Shown here: piece after piece, positions 1-12,000 of the stretch
Layout: the number at the start of each line of letters is the position of its first letter
Numbering within the stretch: the first letter of the stretch is position 1
NCBI RefSeq assembly: GCF_001577835.2
Contig: NC_029521.1
Location: 15,035,830 to 15,099,829 of the forward strand
DNA length: 64,000 bases
Direction: 5' to 3'
From: Coturnix japonica
Taxonomy: Eukaryota > Chordata > Aves > Galliformes > Phasianidae
The notes under the pieces: model-generated
The model's database searches: none
Seen by the model: only the letters and a program-made list of their open reading frames with translations
What the model was told of the DNA's origin: nothing
Translations under genes and position numbers: made by a program

Positions 1-819
1 CTGGTAAACAGGCACCAGAAATAGCAGCAAATGTTTTTCTCAGAGAGAGAGAAACTACACGTGCACATGAACATGTATTGCTCTGATGCATCAAGCCTAT
101 TAGGCTGTTCAGACATGTCTAGGGTTCCTCAAACAAAGCAAGATCTGGAATTGTGCATAAAGGTTTTCAGAGCAAACACAATAGCAGAGGTTTTTCCTAT
201 GGTACAGATAAGCATTACATAAATGGGATTTGGTGTTATTTCTGAATTCTTGCAGGAGTACAAAGGTTTTATCAAGAAGTCACAAAAGGAGTTGCCCTAT
301 ACAGGCCCAGAAGAGGCCATTCCACCAGCCTGTGTTCTCCACCATAGCAATATGGAGTCAAAGGTAGCAACCAGCTGAAACCACAGAGCACCAGGGTCTC
401 AACTGTTCACTACATCGCATTGGGGTGTGTGATGAGGGGTCTGCCTTTAGAAGAGGTAAACAGTGCAGTGCTTATGGCTTCCAACCTACCTCTAGACTTT
501 CCACGAGCATTAAAGGTGGAGGGGAAAAGCACAGTACAACACTGAAAAGCCGCCTCAGCCACCTCCTCTGTCTGCTGGGCATGCTTTGTTAAAGGCCTTT
601 CCAGCTCTGATTTGCTAGCATTGTATGTTTGTCCAAACAGACTGTTCAGCATCTAGGCACCAAGACCCGTGCTCAGGTGGTGTGGCCAGGGCTCCTTGTT
701 GCTGACAGAGTTGAATCATTGTGTTGTCTGACTTCATAGATGAGTGACCAAGGGTTGGTTTTGCGCATGGTCTATTCATACCCTTTGAGTGATGACGGTG
801 TTCAGTTTCTCATCCCATT
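1..819. other. Gene-free left flank
   Basis: Only short open frames occur here (up to about 80 codons). None resembles a known protein or is framed by convincing splice sites. I see no repeat that I can name. Confidence 0.5.
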
Positions 820-1645
820 CCTCCTATGTTTGCTGGCTATACTAAACTGGGAGGAGCTGCTGACTTTGCCAAGACTGGAGAAGCCTTGCAGAGACATCTA
901 GACAAATTAGAGAGTTGGGCAGTCACCAACTGCATGAAGTTTAACAAGAGCAAGTGCTGGAGCAAGAGCAAGGGGAAACCCTGGCTATATGTACCTGGGG
1001 ATGAGATGCTGAAGAGCAGCCCCATTGAAATGGATGTGGGGGTTCTGATTGACAGCAGGCTGAACATAAACCATTGATGTGCCATGGCAGTCAAAAGGGC
1101 CATCCAGACTCTGGGGTGCACCAGACCCAGCACTGCCACAAGGTGAAGGAAGGAATCTGCTCTGCACTGTGACCTGGGTGCAGGTCTGGATGCCAGAACA
1201 TGAGGATGACATAGAATTATCAGGGAGCCCAAAGGAGTGCTGTAAAGATGGGGAAGGGACTGGAGGGCAAAGTAGGTGGGGAGCTGGTCTGTTCAGCCCA
1301 GAGCAGAGGAGGCTGAGAGGAGCCCTCGTGGTGGCCACAGCCCCTCATGAAGAGGGTGGTGGAGGGGATCTCTGCTCTCTGGTGTCAGCAGTAGGGCCTG
1401 TGGGGACAGCATGGAGCTAGGTCAGGGGAGGGTCAGGTGGGTGTTAGGAAAAGGTTCTTCACCAAGAGAATGCTTGAGCACTGGAACAGGTTCCCCAGGA
1501 CACTGGTCATGACGCTGAGCTTGCTGAAGTTCAAGCAGCATCTGGACACTGCTCTCAGTCATGTGCTCTTATTTTTGTGTGGAGCCAGGAGTAGAACTCA
1601 ATTATTCGTATGGGTTCCTACCAACTCTGTTCTATGATTCTATGT
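820..1645 (+). mobile_element. CR1 LINE, 3' fragment
   Basis: The frame starting at 826 resembles the C-terminal part of the CR1 reverse transcriptase: YTKLGG, then a leucine-rich stretch with LDKLESWA and KFNKSKC, then VGVLIDSRLN. Further on come the usual CR1 3' blocks (a segment about maximal length of a variable tract, then 'ctggaacaggttcccc'), and the element ends in the avian CR1 tail of repeated 'ttctatg' near 1631-1645. It is 5'-truncated, and the reading frame is interrupted after about 80 codons, as is normal for a dead CR1 copy. Confidence 0.85.
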
Positions 1646-4065
1646 GAGTCACTAAAATTTATGGACTGTCATTTATCTCCCGGTCTGAGTGCCTGGAGAA
1701 GCCGCCCTTAGATGAATGGATGTCCTTGACGAGCTGTTAAATTCAGTGCCATAGACACCTGTGACTCCTCCTCATGTTCCACACCCAAATTCTCATCTAC
1801 TCTCTATTCAGACCAAACAGGTCTGGAGATGAGAATGGCACTATCAAAAAACACCATGAGATGTTCTGGCAAAGACAAATACCAGGCAGTGTCTGTACTG
1901 AATGAAATAAGTATTGACATTAGTATGGGACATAGTAGGACATGACAGTCAGACCAGGCGTAATCGCTGAGTCTTTGCACTCTGCCTTCTCTGCCATCTA
2001 ATATGTTGCCGTGTCCTCTGTTGGAAGGATGTGATGCAGTAGTTCTGTCATTCATACAGCATGCTTGGACATCTAGGAAATTGCAAAAGAAGGCAAAAGT
2101 TAGAAGCTTGTTTCTTCTCTCTCCTGCTCCAGTACACAGGCTGTTTACTGCCATGTTACCATATCCTGCTGTTGTCTAAGGTCCCTCCCGGGGCATTGTG
2201 CCTATGGGTGTACACAGCTGCCACAGATCCTGTGCATTTTTAAATGTTATGCAGTTTGGTTTTTTTTGGAATGGGTGGTGGGGCAGCCGGGACTTTGCTC
2301 CTGAGGAAGGAGTTGAAACGCCTATGTAACACTGTGTCAATATTAATGCCTAGGGACAAAGCTGACCTCTGGAGATCGGAGGTTGGACAGATAAAACACA
2401 CTGTAATCCTGTTAACCTCCCATGGGCTCTAAGCACTCAAATGGGAAGCAGAACTTCTAAGAGGCCACTCCTGGCCTGTAGGGTGGATACAGGAACTGAG
2501 ATTGAGGGAGTCCTGCCCCAGGACTCATGCTGAGTTTGGGAGAAGTGTGCACCTCTGCTTAGCTCAAGGCCACTTTGATTCCTAGTTGCAGGCTGCAGTC
2601 CCAGGCCTTGTCCTAAAAGTGTAAGAGCATGGGGCAGTTATAACTGGCACCTCCCCATCTTTAGAGAGTACACTGGGCTTCCATTCTCAGCAGGCTCCCA
2701 AAGCTTACCAGCCTAATAGCTGCTACACAGCTTATCTTAGAAGTATCCCTGGTCTAGGTTGCTACTTCTACCCTCCTCATTAGGCCTTATCATTTCTGCT
2801 CTCTCTGCCTCTCCTATATCCCTCTCATCAATTTTCTAGAGTGGAAGGGAAAGAAGTGCCTCTCTACATCTGAACTGTACATCTTACGCTAACCCTGTAG
2901 CCTTGCTAACAGCAGTGAGTTGGAGCTGTAAATATCTGAGCACACCTATGATGTTAACTTTTTAACTTCTAAAGGAGTGGAATGGTTATTTAGATTCTCT
3001 AGGTACTTGCAGACTATCTTTATTTTATCTCTGTCTATCTGCTTTATGGAGATAACACACAGTTCTAGTGATCCTATTGTTTGGGCAATCTTTCTGTCAG
3101 TCATCATATATGAATGCAGCACACTAGTTAAGTATTAATTTCCTTCCTAGATTTGCTTGAATCCTCTCTTATCTCCAACCAGCTAAGAATTTAGTGCTAC
3201 TATGTACTCAGATAAAGGACTAAATGATTAACAAAACTTGACAAAGTCAGATTTCTTCTATGCCATCTTCAAGTCTTTCAAAAGCCAACTTCCCCAAGGC
3301 GAGCAGCACTTTAACTAATTAGGGGAGGCCAGTCAGCACCAGCTTTCACATGATTTGCTCTCAGGGTGGAAAAGACAAGCTGAAAAGTCTTTCTGTGCCT
3401 AAGGTGACGGATTTGAAGATGCAGCCAATTCAGCGCATCTGTATGTATCTGTACAGAGTGTTTTTTAACATGGTTTATTGGCATCTCCTTTTGGAAAAGA
3501 AGAGCTAGGAAGTGCTCCTTGCTCACATGCACAATGACTAATGTTGCTGTCTCTATTGTTCTCAAAGCTGTTTTTGCACGGTGAGATTCGGGATCTGCTT
3601 CTTGTTTCATTCAGTAGAGAACAAAATAGTAATGAGCATGCAGTTCCTCCTGCACGTGTTTTTCATCCACTCTTGCTGGCTCAGGTCCCTGAAACGTTTT
3701 ATGAGTGTTATGAAATTCAGCATTAGGCAGGATTAAAACAACCTGGATTCCTGGGGCAAGGAAAACATCATCCTAAGGAAAGTAACAGAGAAACAGAGCT
3801 GAAAAATTTTTGACTGGTGATTCAGCTGGACAAAGTCATGTCTGTGTTGATTTTGTGGTAGCAAGACCTGGCCCAAGTGGAAAGTTCCACTCCAGGGAAC
3901 CCCCAGCACCACCTGCAAACTGATGTTTTTGCAATCCTGTGTCTCAGGTTGTGAAAAGGAGAGAAAAGGCCAGAACATTCAGAAGATAGAGGAACTCATG
4001 GTACTTAGTAACTTCTCCATTCTGTGTGCTGTGGGACACGCAAGATGGTCTAGTGTGTCCAGATT
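1646..4065. other. Intergenic stretch without recognisable genes
   Basis: About 2.4 kb of AT-rich unique-looking DNA. The open frames are under 120 codons and overlap on opposite strands without family resemblance. No CpG island, RNA gene or tandem repeat was seen. Confidence 0.5.
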
Positions 4066-4400
4066 CTGTAAGAAAGGAGCAGTGTTCAAATTAGCCTCAA
4101 ATGAGAATGATTTGGAGCTGTTGGAGTGGGTCCAGAAGAGAGCCATGGAGATGATCAGAAGGCTGGAGCACCTTTTATATGAAGAAAGGTTGAAGGAGTT
4201 GGGCTTATTTAGCTTGGGGAAGGCTCTGGAGAGACCTCATTGTGGCCTTCCAGTACCTGAAGGGAGCTTACAAGATCAACTTTTTACATGGTTTAATAGT
4301 GACAGGACAAGGGTGAATGGCTTTTAACTAGAAGAGGGGAGATTTAGATTAGATGTTAGGAAGAAATCCTTTATTCAGAGGATGTTAAAGCCCTGACAGA
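4066..4400 (+). mobile_element. CR1 LINE fragment
   Basis: CR1 3' region in the + orientation. It contains the block around 'gtccagaagagagccatggag', followed by 'gatgatcagaaggctggagcacct', the 'tgaagggagcttacaaga' block and 'gacaggacaagggtgaatgg'. It stops near 4400 without the terminal octamer repeat, so it is truncated at both ends. Confidence 0.8.
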
Positions 4401-5574
4401 AAAATGCACTGTTTCACACAGGGCTCTCCTTAGGTGTGCTGTGAGTGTCTCACACCACAGCCCTGGCCACTGGTTTTTGCTCCTATATGGGCAGAAATCT
4501 GACTCAGCAACAGTATGATTTAAATCAACTAGGTCAGTAAAATGGTGCAGTTGGAAAACACTTCCTTCCTATTTCTTTGCTGCTGCTAGCTTCATTTGCA
4601 ATTTCCCTGCTGTGGTCAGAAGTTAGAGGGCATTGGTGGCGCATCATGTGCCCACAGCAAGGAAGAGCATTTGCCCTTCTTCTCAGACTTACCAGCTGGG
4701 AAGGAGATGAATTCTAAGGATCAAAAGCCCAGAAGCCCAGAGGAAGTCCAAAAGATTGTTGCTTTGGAAACAGGATGGGGGAAAGCCAGGGCCTCCATCT
4801 GGATGCTTAAGTTGTCAGATCTGGTTCCTCCCCATCCCTTGGGTCTCCATTTCTATTCCGTCAGGATATGTGCAGGCACCAAGTACAGAAGCAAGTTCCT
4901 GATCAGAGGGACTTATCTCTGCTCCCAAGCAAACTGTCTGTTTTTCAACTGTCCCAGGCACATGACGAAGGGCTGCCATTGCAGCACATTGTGGGCTCCA
5001 TGACGTTTGGGACTGATACACTTGCACACAGAGAAATGTGCATGCTTGGTGAAGTAATAGGGCAAAAATCTTCCATGTAGGCAGATTTTCCTCGAAGGAG
5101 GAAGTTAAAATGCAAAGAAAACAAACTGAAGTTCACTTCTGCCCTACAGAAACACTAAACATAACCCCGTTATTCAGTATGCCTGCATTGTGAGTGTACC
5201 CGTGGCCCTTGTCACACCTCTTTCAGTACCCTCACAAACCCTCCTGGCTCTTGACTCCTGCCAGCAGCTGCACAAGGTACAGGCATCTGTTCTGCCCACT
5301 GCATCGGTATGTCGGGGGAAAGGCAGGTATCAGGACGGGGACAGGTGAACCTTTGGATTTTTTATTGCCGGTATTTATTGGGTAGCCATATGCATGCTTC
5401 TCCTTACCTGAGCTTTGGACTCATCTAGCAAGAGCAGTTGTTAGGAAAATGCAACAAGAGCTGCAGAGTGCAGTCGGGTCGGAGGTAATTAATACAGAGA
5501 GCGACTTGACAGCACTGATATAAGTTATCTTTAGAAACCATAAAAGCAGGGCCTTTCCTGCACTCACACCAACA
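4401..5574. other. Stretch upstream of the ABCG2 CpG island
   Basis: No supported gene. Short overlapping frames on both strands (60-135 codons) show no family features. GC content rises sharply from about 5575, where the CpG island begins. Confidence 0.45.
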
Positions 5575-6350
5575 CGGAGGCTGGGGTGGGCGAGCTCGTT
5601 TATAATGAGACAATAGTGCTTGGGAACAGGCGGCTGCAGAGCAACAGACAGCAAACCAGCGGAAATCCGACCGTCTCGCTTTCACGCGGAGCACGAACAC
5701 GAGAGGCGGCCGACGGACAGCTGCGAGCCGGGGGGAGCTGCGGCACAGCCCAGGAGCGCACAGCCTCGGAGGTGAGGCCGGCCGGGTAGCACTCTCGAAG
5801 AACGGCACCGCCAGGCCGGTCCGTACCGCAGCCGAAGGGATGCACCATACGGAAGGCGGCAGGGAGGGCAGGGGGAAGAGCGGGGCTGCCGCCCACTCTG
5901 CGGGGGGAGGTCGCGGGGAGATGCCCCTGCCCCCCGCTCTCGGGGGCTCCGCCGCACTCCCTCCCTCCCCGGCTGCTCCCGCTCCCGGCCCCCGTAGCGG
6001 GGGGCGGCCCGGCCCGGCGGCACCGCCCCGGGGGTCGCGCAGCCGCGGCAGATCGGGCCGAGCCGAGCTGAGCTCAGAGCTCCCACGTGTCGGCGGGACT
6101 GCGTGACAGTTGTAGGTATTCTTCGCTGCCGCTGCTTTATGTAACCCCGCCGTCCGCACCCGCTTATAAAACTCCGCCGAGGCAGCAGTGCAGCTATAGC
6201 CTCATATCCACTGCACGGAGCGCCGCGGGGTCCGGAGGTATCGGTGTGGGCTGTCTTCTTGGGGCGCTGTACTGAGTGGGGATGCGAGCGGGAGGTACCG
6301 GCACCGAGTCGCGGGGTGGCGGTGGTAGGGATGGGGTGGCCGTGGTAGGG
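5575..6350. promoter_or_regulatory. ABCG2: CpG island, probable ABCG2 promoter and first non-coding exon
   Basis: About 0.8 kb of very GC- and CpG-rich sequence in otherwise AT-rich DNA. It lies 2.7-3.4 kb upstream of the ABCG2 start codon and is the only CpG island 5' of the gene. It contains several GC-rich boxes, a CACGTG E-box near 6084 and a TATA box at 6165. Mammalian ABCG2 also starts in a CpG island with a non-coding first exon, so this is the natural promoter candidate. Possible donors ending exon 1 are GTGAGG near 5771 or GTATCG near 6236; I cannot choose between them. Long open frames here on either strand come from base composition. Confidence 0.75.
6165..6171 (+). promoter_or_regulatory. 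TATA box (TATAAAA) inside the CpG island
   Basis: A consensus TATAAAA sits on the + strand within the CpG island, which would place a transcription start near 6195-6200. It points toward ABCG2. Use of this site is inferred from position only. Confidence 0.5.
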
Positions 6351-7629
6351 ATGGGGTGGCCGTGGACGGTGTGCAGCTGCCAAAGCCCACCTGTAGCCTC
6401 TGCTGAGCATTTCCAACCCTTCTTTCAGCCTTCTTTTATCCTAGCCTGTAGCCGCTCAGTGGTTTAGCTTGTCAGTGCTTTTCAGTAACTTTGCAAAAGC
6501 ACATATAAAAGGGTTTATGGTGTTGTAAACAGAGGTCCTGGCTCTCGGGAACAGATGTGAGGTTTACAAGACAGTCAGATGTTCAAAGGTCTAACCAGGT
6601 CTTTGCCCTTGATGTCATGGGCTGTCCTGTCTCTTTTTCCCAGTGTGTTGTGCAACCTTTGTCATATATAAGCTGCCTTGTGCTGATGTAACCAGCAGCT
6701 CCTTCATACTTCCCACAAGCATGGTTTTCCCAGGAATGACCAGCCTCCAAGTATGGGATTGCATCCAAGTTAAACAACCGTTCCATCTTTTCCTCCCCCT
6801 CTGCCTCTCCACTGCTTTTCATTTACTTAAACAAAAACAAAAACCTCTGCAGCTTCTTGAGCTTAAGCCAAGTGGTTGAGGATGGCAGGAGACAGTCTGG
6901 TCCAGGCCCACTTGATCAGGCAGGGCCACCTGATGCTCAGGACCATATCCAAGTGGCTTAAAATGATAGGAAAAGGCAGCTTGGGGTCTTTCTGTCTGCT
7001 TGTCTGTCTTTCTGTTTGTTTTCTGAAATCTGGATTTTGGAACTCTGGTTTCTTACAGAGATGACCATTTCACTTCCTGAGAAATACTCCACTTTGTGCA
7101 TTGTTTGCTCCTACTGGTTATCACCCTCTCTTTCCTTGGAGAGAAGAAGTGTGTGCAATAGAAAAAGAATCATCTGTGGGTGAGGATGGAAGGGAAAGTA
7201 TCACTTGTGGGATACATCTGCCTTCCCACAAAGCCCATCTAATCAGCAGTGGGAGTTTTTGTGCAACGTTAGTGCTTTCTCCTTGCTCTTCATTAGCCTG
7301 GTGACAGCTTTGGCTTTCCACAAAATCACTAACATTGTAAGTTTTCCAATAAACACCTTTGTGCTGGCAGCTAAAAGTGAAGTAAATAATTAGACTGCTC
7401 TGTGGTACTGTAACCTGTTGCACTCAGTTTCTGGAAAAGGTATGTAATGTTGTTGTCTCTTCCCTGCTGTGGCTGCCTGGAAAGGGGATAGCAAGGTTTT
7501 TGACTGCAGGGACACCTGGCTAAAAGGTGTCTACAACAAAACTACAGAACTTAGGGGCTGCAGGGTTTCCAAGTTTTTCTTGTGCGACAGCTTTAAACTT
7601 TTGTAAACAAGTGATGGGACTCATGCTTG

Positions 7630-8285
7630 ATCTCTGCAGGGAAGGACCTAGAGGTCCTGGTGGACAACGTGTTGGCCATGAGCCGGCAACGTGCCCCTGT
7701 GGCAAAGAAGGCTGATGGTATCTGGGTGTTACCATGGTTGGCAGATTGAGGGAGATGATCCTCCTCTTTGACTCTGCCACATAGAGTACTGCGTACAGTT
7801 CTGGGCTTCCCAGTTTAAAATGACAGGGATCTCCTAGATGGAGTCCAGCAGAAGGCCATGAAGATAATAAAGGGCCTGGAGCATCTCCTATATGATGGGA
7901 AAGGCTGAGTAACCTGGGTCTGTGTAGCCTGAGGGAAAAAAAGATTGAGGGGAGGGATGCGATTAGTATTTATAAATGTATGAGGGGAGATGGGAACCAG
8001 AAGGATGAGGTCAGGATTCTCTTGGTGGTGTGTAGTGATAGGACAAGGAGTAATGGCCTAAAACTTGAACAGAGAAAGTTCTGCGCTAATGCGCAGAAGA
8101 ACTTCTTAACAGTAAGGGTGATGGAGCAGTGGAACCAGGTTACCCAGAGACGTTTGGAATCTCCTTCTATGGAGATATTCGAGATCCATCTGGATGACTA
8201 CCTGTGTGACCTTCTTTAGCAGGGGGATGGACTCCATCTATTGAGGTCTCTTCCAACCCCTGCAGTTCTGTGTGATTCTGTGATT
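7630..8285 (+). mobile_element. CR1 LINE, 3' fragment in ABCG2 intron 1
   Basis: This begins with the well-known CR1 block 'gacctagaggtcctggtgga', passes through 'atgagccggcaacgtgcccc' and the 'gtgataggacaaggagtaatgg' block, and ends with 'ttctgtgtgattctgtgatt', the avian CR1 3' end. It lies in the same orientation as ABCG2, between the promoter and the first coding exon. Its coding capacity is lost. Confidence 0.88.
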
Positions 8286-9017
8286 GGTCTCAGTCAGTTA
8301 CAGCAACAGAAGGAGAAGCAGCCCCTTGACAGAGGAGCTCTGTTGCTAGGACACTCCTAATGGAGTCATTGCTAAGTGCCTGTTAATGGTTATACTGATA
8401 CTGATACACTACTTATTATACAGGGGTTGATGCAGAGGCAGGGAGAACAGCTCTTTCCCTTTGCTGTTTGCATGTCCTCTCTTCCAGGTGCTTCATCCCA
8501 AGCTACAGAAGCAGCTTATCTGCCTGAATCAGGATGGTTTGTACATTTCCCTGTGGTTGCAAATAAATACCATATTTAATTTTCTGCAGTATACGTTTGT
8601 ACTTTGCTTTTCTTCACTGTATGGTGTATGTAGGGGAGTAAGCATGTTCTGTATGATGGAAGAGAGCTTCAGTTTCTTTAGGTTAAGAATAGCAGCATGC
8701 ATTTGGAGACCCCACTGTGTTAAGCAAGACAGTAATCATCTCAGATGGGCTAATTTCATTAGATGTTCTTTGAGCTGGTGTCTCTTGTTCAAGAGCATCC
8801 ATGCCTTGTTTCTAAAGGTTGTGTGTATTGTTCTAAATGTTCCTGCCCCTTTGGGGACTGCTGGATGTCTCCCAGCCCGGATGTCCATCCCTTTGAAAAC
8901 TTGGCACATGTAAAGATTGGAACGGTGTGCATGAACTTTTCCAGGACACCTTCTGAAGTCAAGCCTTATCTGACTTGTCTTCTTCCCTGTGTGTTTTTGT
9001 GTTCTTTGTTTCAGTAG

Positions 9018-12000
9018 ATGGGAACTGCTCAAAACAACAGCCACCTCAAAAACCCTCATGCGGTTGAGTTTGACCTGAGTAACAAGGATGTGATGGCGGA
9101 CACACTTGATCATAGTGTCGTTTCTGTTGGAGAAGAGGAAGGAGAAAGTGGTTTCCAACGATCTCTTCCAACACGAGATTCCCTCCGATCCCCTCGAGGC
9201 TCTGTTGTGAGTTTCCATAACATCCAGTACTCCGTTAAGCAGTCCAGTGGATTCCTATGTAAACGGAAGACTGTGGAAAAGAAGATCCTTCATAATGTTA
9301 AGTAAGTTTTTGCTTAACCAAAATACCGGCGGGTGGAAATTAATCTGCTGCTGTGATTTGGTGACGTCGTCACCTTCCTGATCCAGCTGTACTGGTAGAG
9401 AAATGACTGCCCTCCTGCCAGCCTGCAGTTCATGTGAGCACTTGCTAAAATGCTTTAGGCGTAAAAGCTGGGATATAATTGGAGCAGTGTCAGTCACTGA
9501 TGTAAGAAAATTAGGACCAAACTTGTGTGAACACTTTTGCCTGAAGATCTGAAGATTTCCTTAACTATGGTCTGAGCTGTGATGGGAAGAAGTGAGTAAC
9601 AGAGAGCTGTTGTTTCTTCTTTTCCAGACCCAACTCAGCAAGAAGACAACTCCTATTCTGTATTTTGTAGGTTACGTTTTGTGCACAGCTCTGATTCTGT
9701 TCTGACTGGCAGTTTGGGATGAGAAAAGAGAAATGGTTTCTTATTCCAGATTTAAGAAGATTTTAATAATCTTGAAGTTTTCCTTCCAACAGCATTTTGT
9801 TCACACCTTACCTCTACTATGAGCCACATGTGAACAGTCTTCCATTTGGAAATAACTCTTTCCTTCTTCCAGTGGCATTATGAAGCCAGGCTTGAATGCT
9901 ATCCTGGGGCCAACAGGGAGTGGCAAATCTTCGTGAGTACTTCCTTTTGCTCTTCAAATGGCCAATCAGCTGTTCAAAGGGGATGTGGGACTGTTAGGGT
10001 TGGGAGACAGCTTCCAGAAGTAGGGTGTTAAGTCATTCTGTAGGATACCTGCTGTAGATCATCCATCACCCGGTCTGGATGTGACCTGATGGTAGGAGTG
10101 CCTTTGCTAGGAATCTTTGGATGAAAGCACAGAGAATACTTTGCAGGCTATTTCTAACCAGTACTGACGTTGTTTTCTCTCTTGTGTAACCACAGTAAAA
10201 GAGTGCTGCATCAGTCTTCCTTTGAGAAGGTCAGGGACAGGTGAGAATGGTCAGGGTTCACACAGGTGTGTCTCTGTTGTGATCCTTGATCTTCTCCTCT
10301 AGGAAACAGCCAGGATTTTTTCAAGTTCTAGACTTTGTCAGGGCAGTGTTCACTGAGCTAGCAGACAGTCTGGCCTCTAATTTGTAGTAAGGAGAATCCG
10401 GACATATGTTAAAACAAAATGATTTTAAAATTAATCTTTACTCCAGTCTTGTTTATACCCATTTGGATTAATTTCCTTGAGATCAAAGTAGTTTCTTCTG
10501 TGCTCCACTGGCTGGAGAGTAGTCTGCAGCTGCTTGGCAGGGTGCTTTTGTGTGTGTGTCTGAGGTTAGCTGTTAATACAGAGTCCAAGCCTAATGTCTG
10601 CAGGGGGTTGGCAGCTATGAGGGTCTGAGTACTTCAGAATTGCTGTGGCATACCTGGCACATGAGAATCCTGCAGAAGGCCCCAGAGCAGAGGATGCCCC
10701 TTTGAGTGCCCTGTGTTTGTACTGCAGCAGCTGTAGCTGCAGTGCTGACTTGTGGTACTTGCTCAGTTGAGATAAAACAGTTGTCATGGCAAAACCTCAT
10801 GCCTGGTGTTTCTCTCAAGTCTGCTAGATGTGCTGGCTGCCAGAAAGGACCCAGCAGGCCTGTCTGGAGAAGTGCTCATAGATGGCAACCCGCAACCTCC
10901 AAACTTCAAGTGCATCTCAGGATATGTTGTGCAGGTGAGTAACTGCCTTCAGTGTGGAGGCTGGGAGCCCTTGGGAGGGATGGCATCACATAGGCTTTAG
11001 TGAAAAGGCTGTGAAAAAATGTTTTCCATGAGAAGAGAGGAGGGATTTACTTGCGGGGGAGCTCATCGGTGATTCATGGATGAGAGATGGCATCTTCTCT
11101 GGTGAGCAAGTAGGGCTGTGGTGGGACAGGAGCAGCTTCTGAAGAAGAAAGGCAGGGCTCTGTCACATAAGATGAGCAGAGCATGAGCTATTAGTTTAAA
11201 TAATATTTAATGATCCCTACAGACTTAATTTGCTAAGAGATGTTAGTGTTTTCCTGTGATTTGAAAGGCAAAGGGTCAAACTGCTTATTACAAGTAAGCA
11301 TGAAGTTGTTGGTCCTGCTAAAGCCGCATGGGTGCCCAAGCCACTGTGCTTGTTTCCTGGGGCTCTGCCCTCAAGTTCCAAGGAAGATTTTAAAGATAAA
11401 TCTTTTTATTTTTATTAAAAAAAAAAAAAAAGAGGTTGCGTGGTAGGAGCCTCTCAACACCTAACAGCTCTTATGAAATTCTAAAGCAGCTCTTAGACAA
11501 TAATTCTAGGAAGTAAGTAGACCCTTGCTGTTCTTCCTCTGATTCTGGCAAGCTGAGGCAGAGCTTTGTTCCACTCGGACAGGAAAAGCCAGCTGAATCT
11601 GCGGAAGTGGGTGGGGGCCTGGACCAATAATAGAACCTCAAAGCCCTGGAGGAGCTGAGGATGGGATTCTTGGCAGGTGAATGAATTGCCAAATGTGAAA
11701 ACCATTCAGACTTCTGACTGCAGGCAGATAGGAAATAGGCAGTTTTTCTGCAGGCTGCCAGCTGAGGGGCTTCTGAGCAGACGTATGATAAGACTGATGC
11801 TGAATCTTCATCCCATAGGGCAAAGATCCCTGAATCCTCAGTGTTTCATCAATGGCCAGGTTGTTTCTTGCAGATGGCTCCAGTTTAAGACATCTGTCTA
11901 TTGTCACAAGCAAATGAACCAAACCTTGAAATGACAGGCAACCAGGCAAGACATTACATGGTTGCTCTCCTCTCCCACCCCTGTGTACTGTTCTCTAGAT

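Noticed and set aside
837-1338. Minus-strand frames of 117-131 codons
   Set aside because: They are antisense to a CR1 LINE.
5425-6416. Two 244-codon minus-strand open frames in the CpG island
   Set aside because: They are proline/arginine/alanine-rich, low in complexity and overlap each other in different frames; long stop-free runs are expected in CpG islands. No domain is visible.
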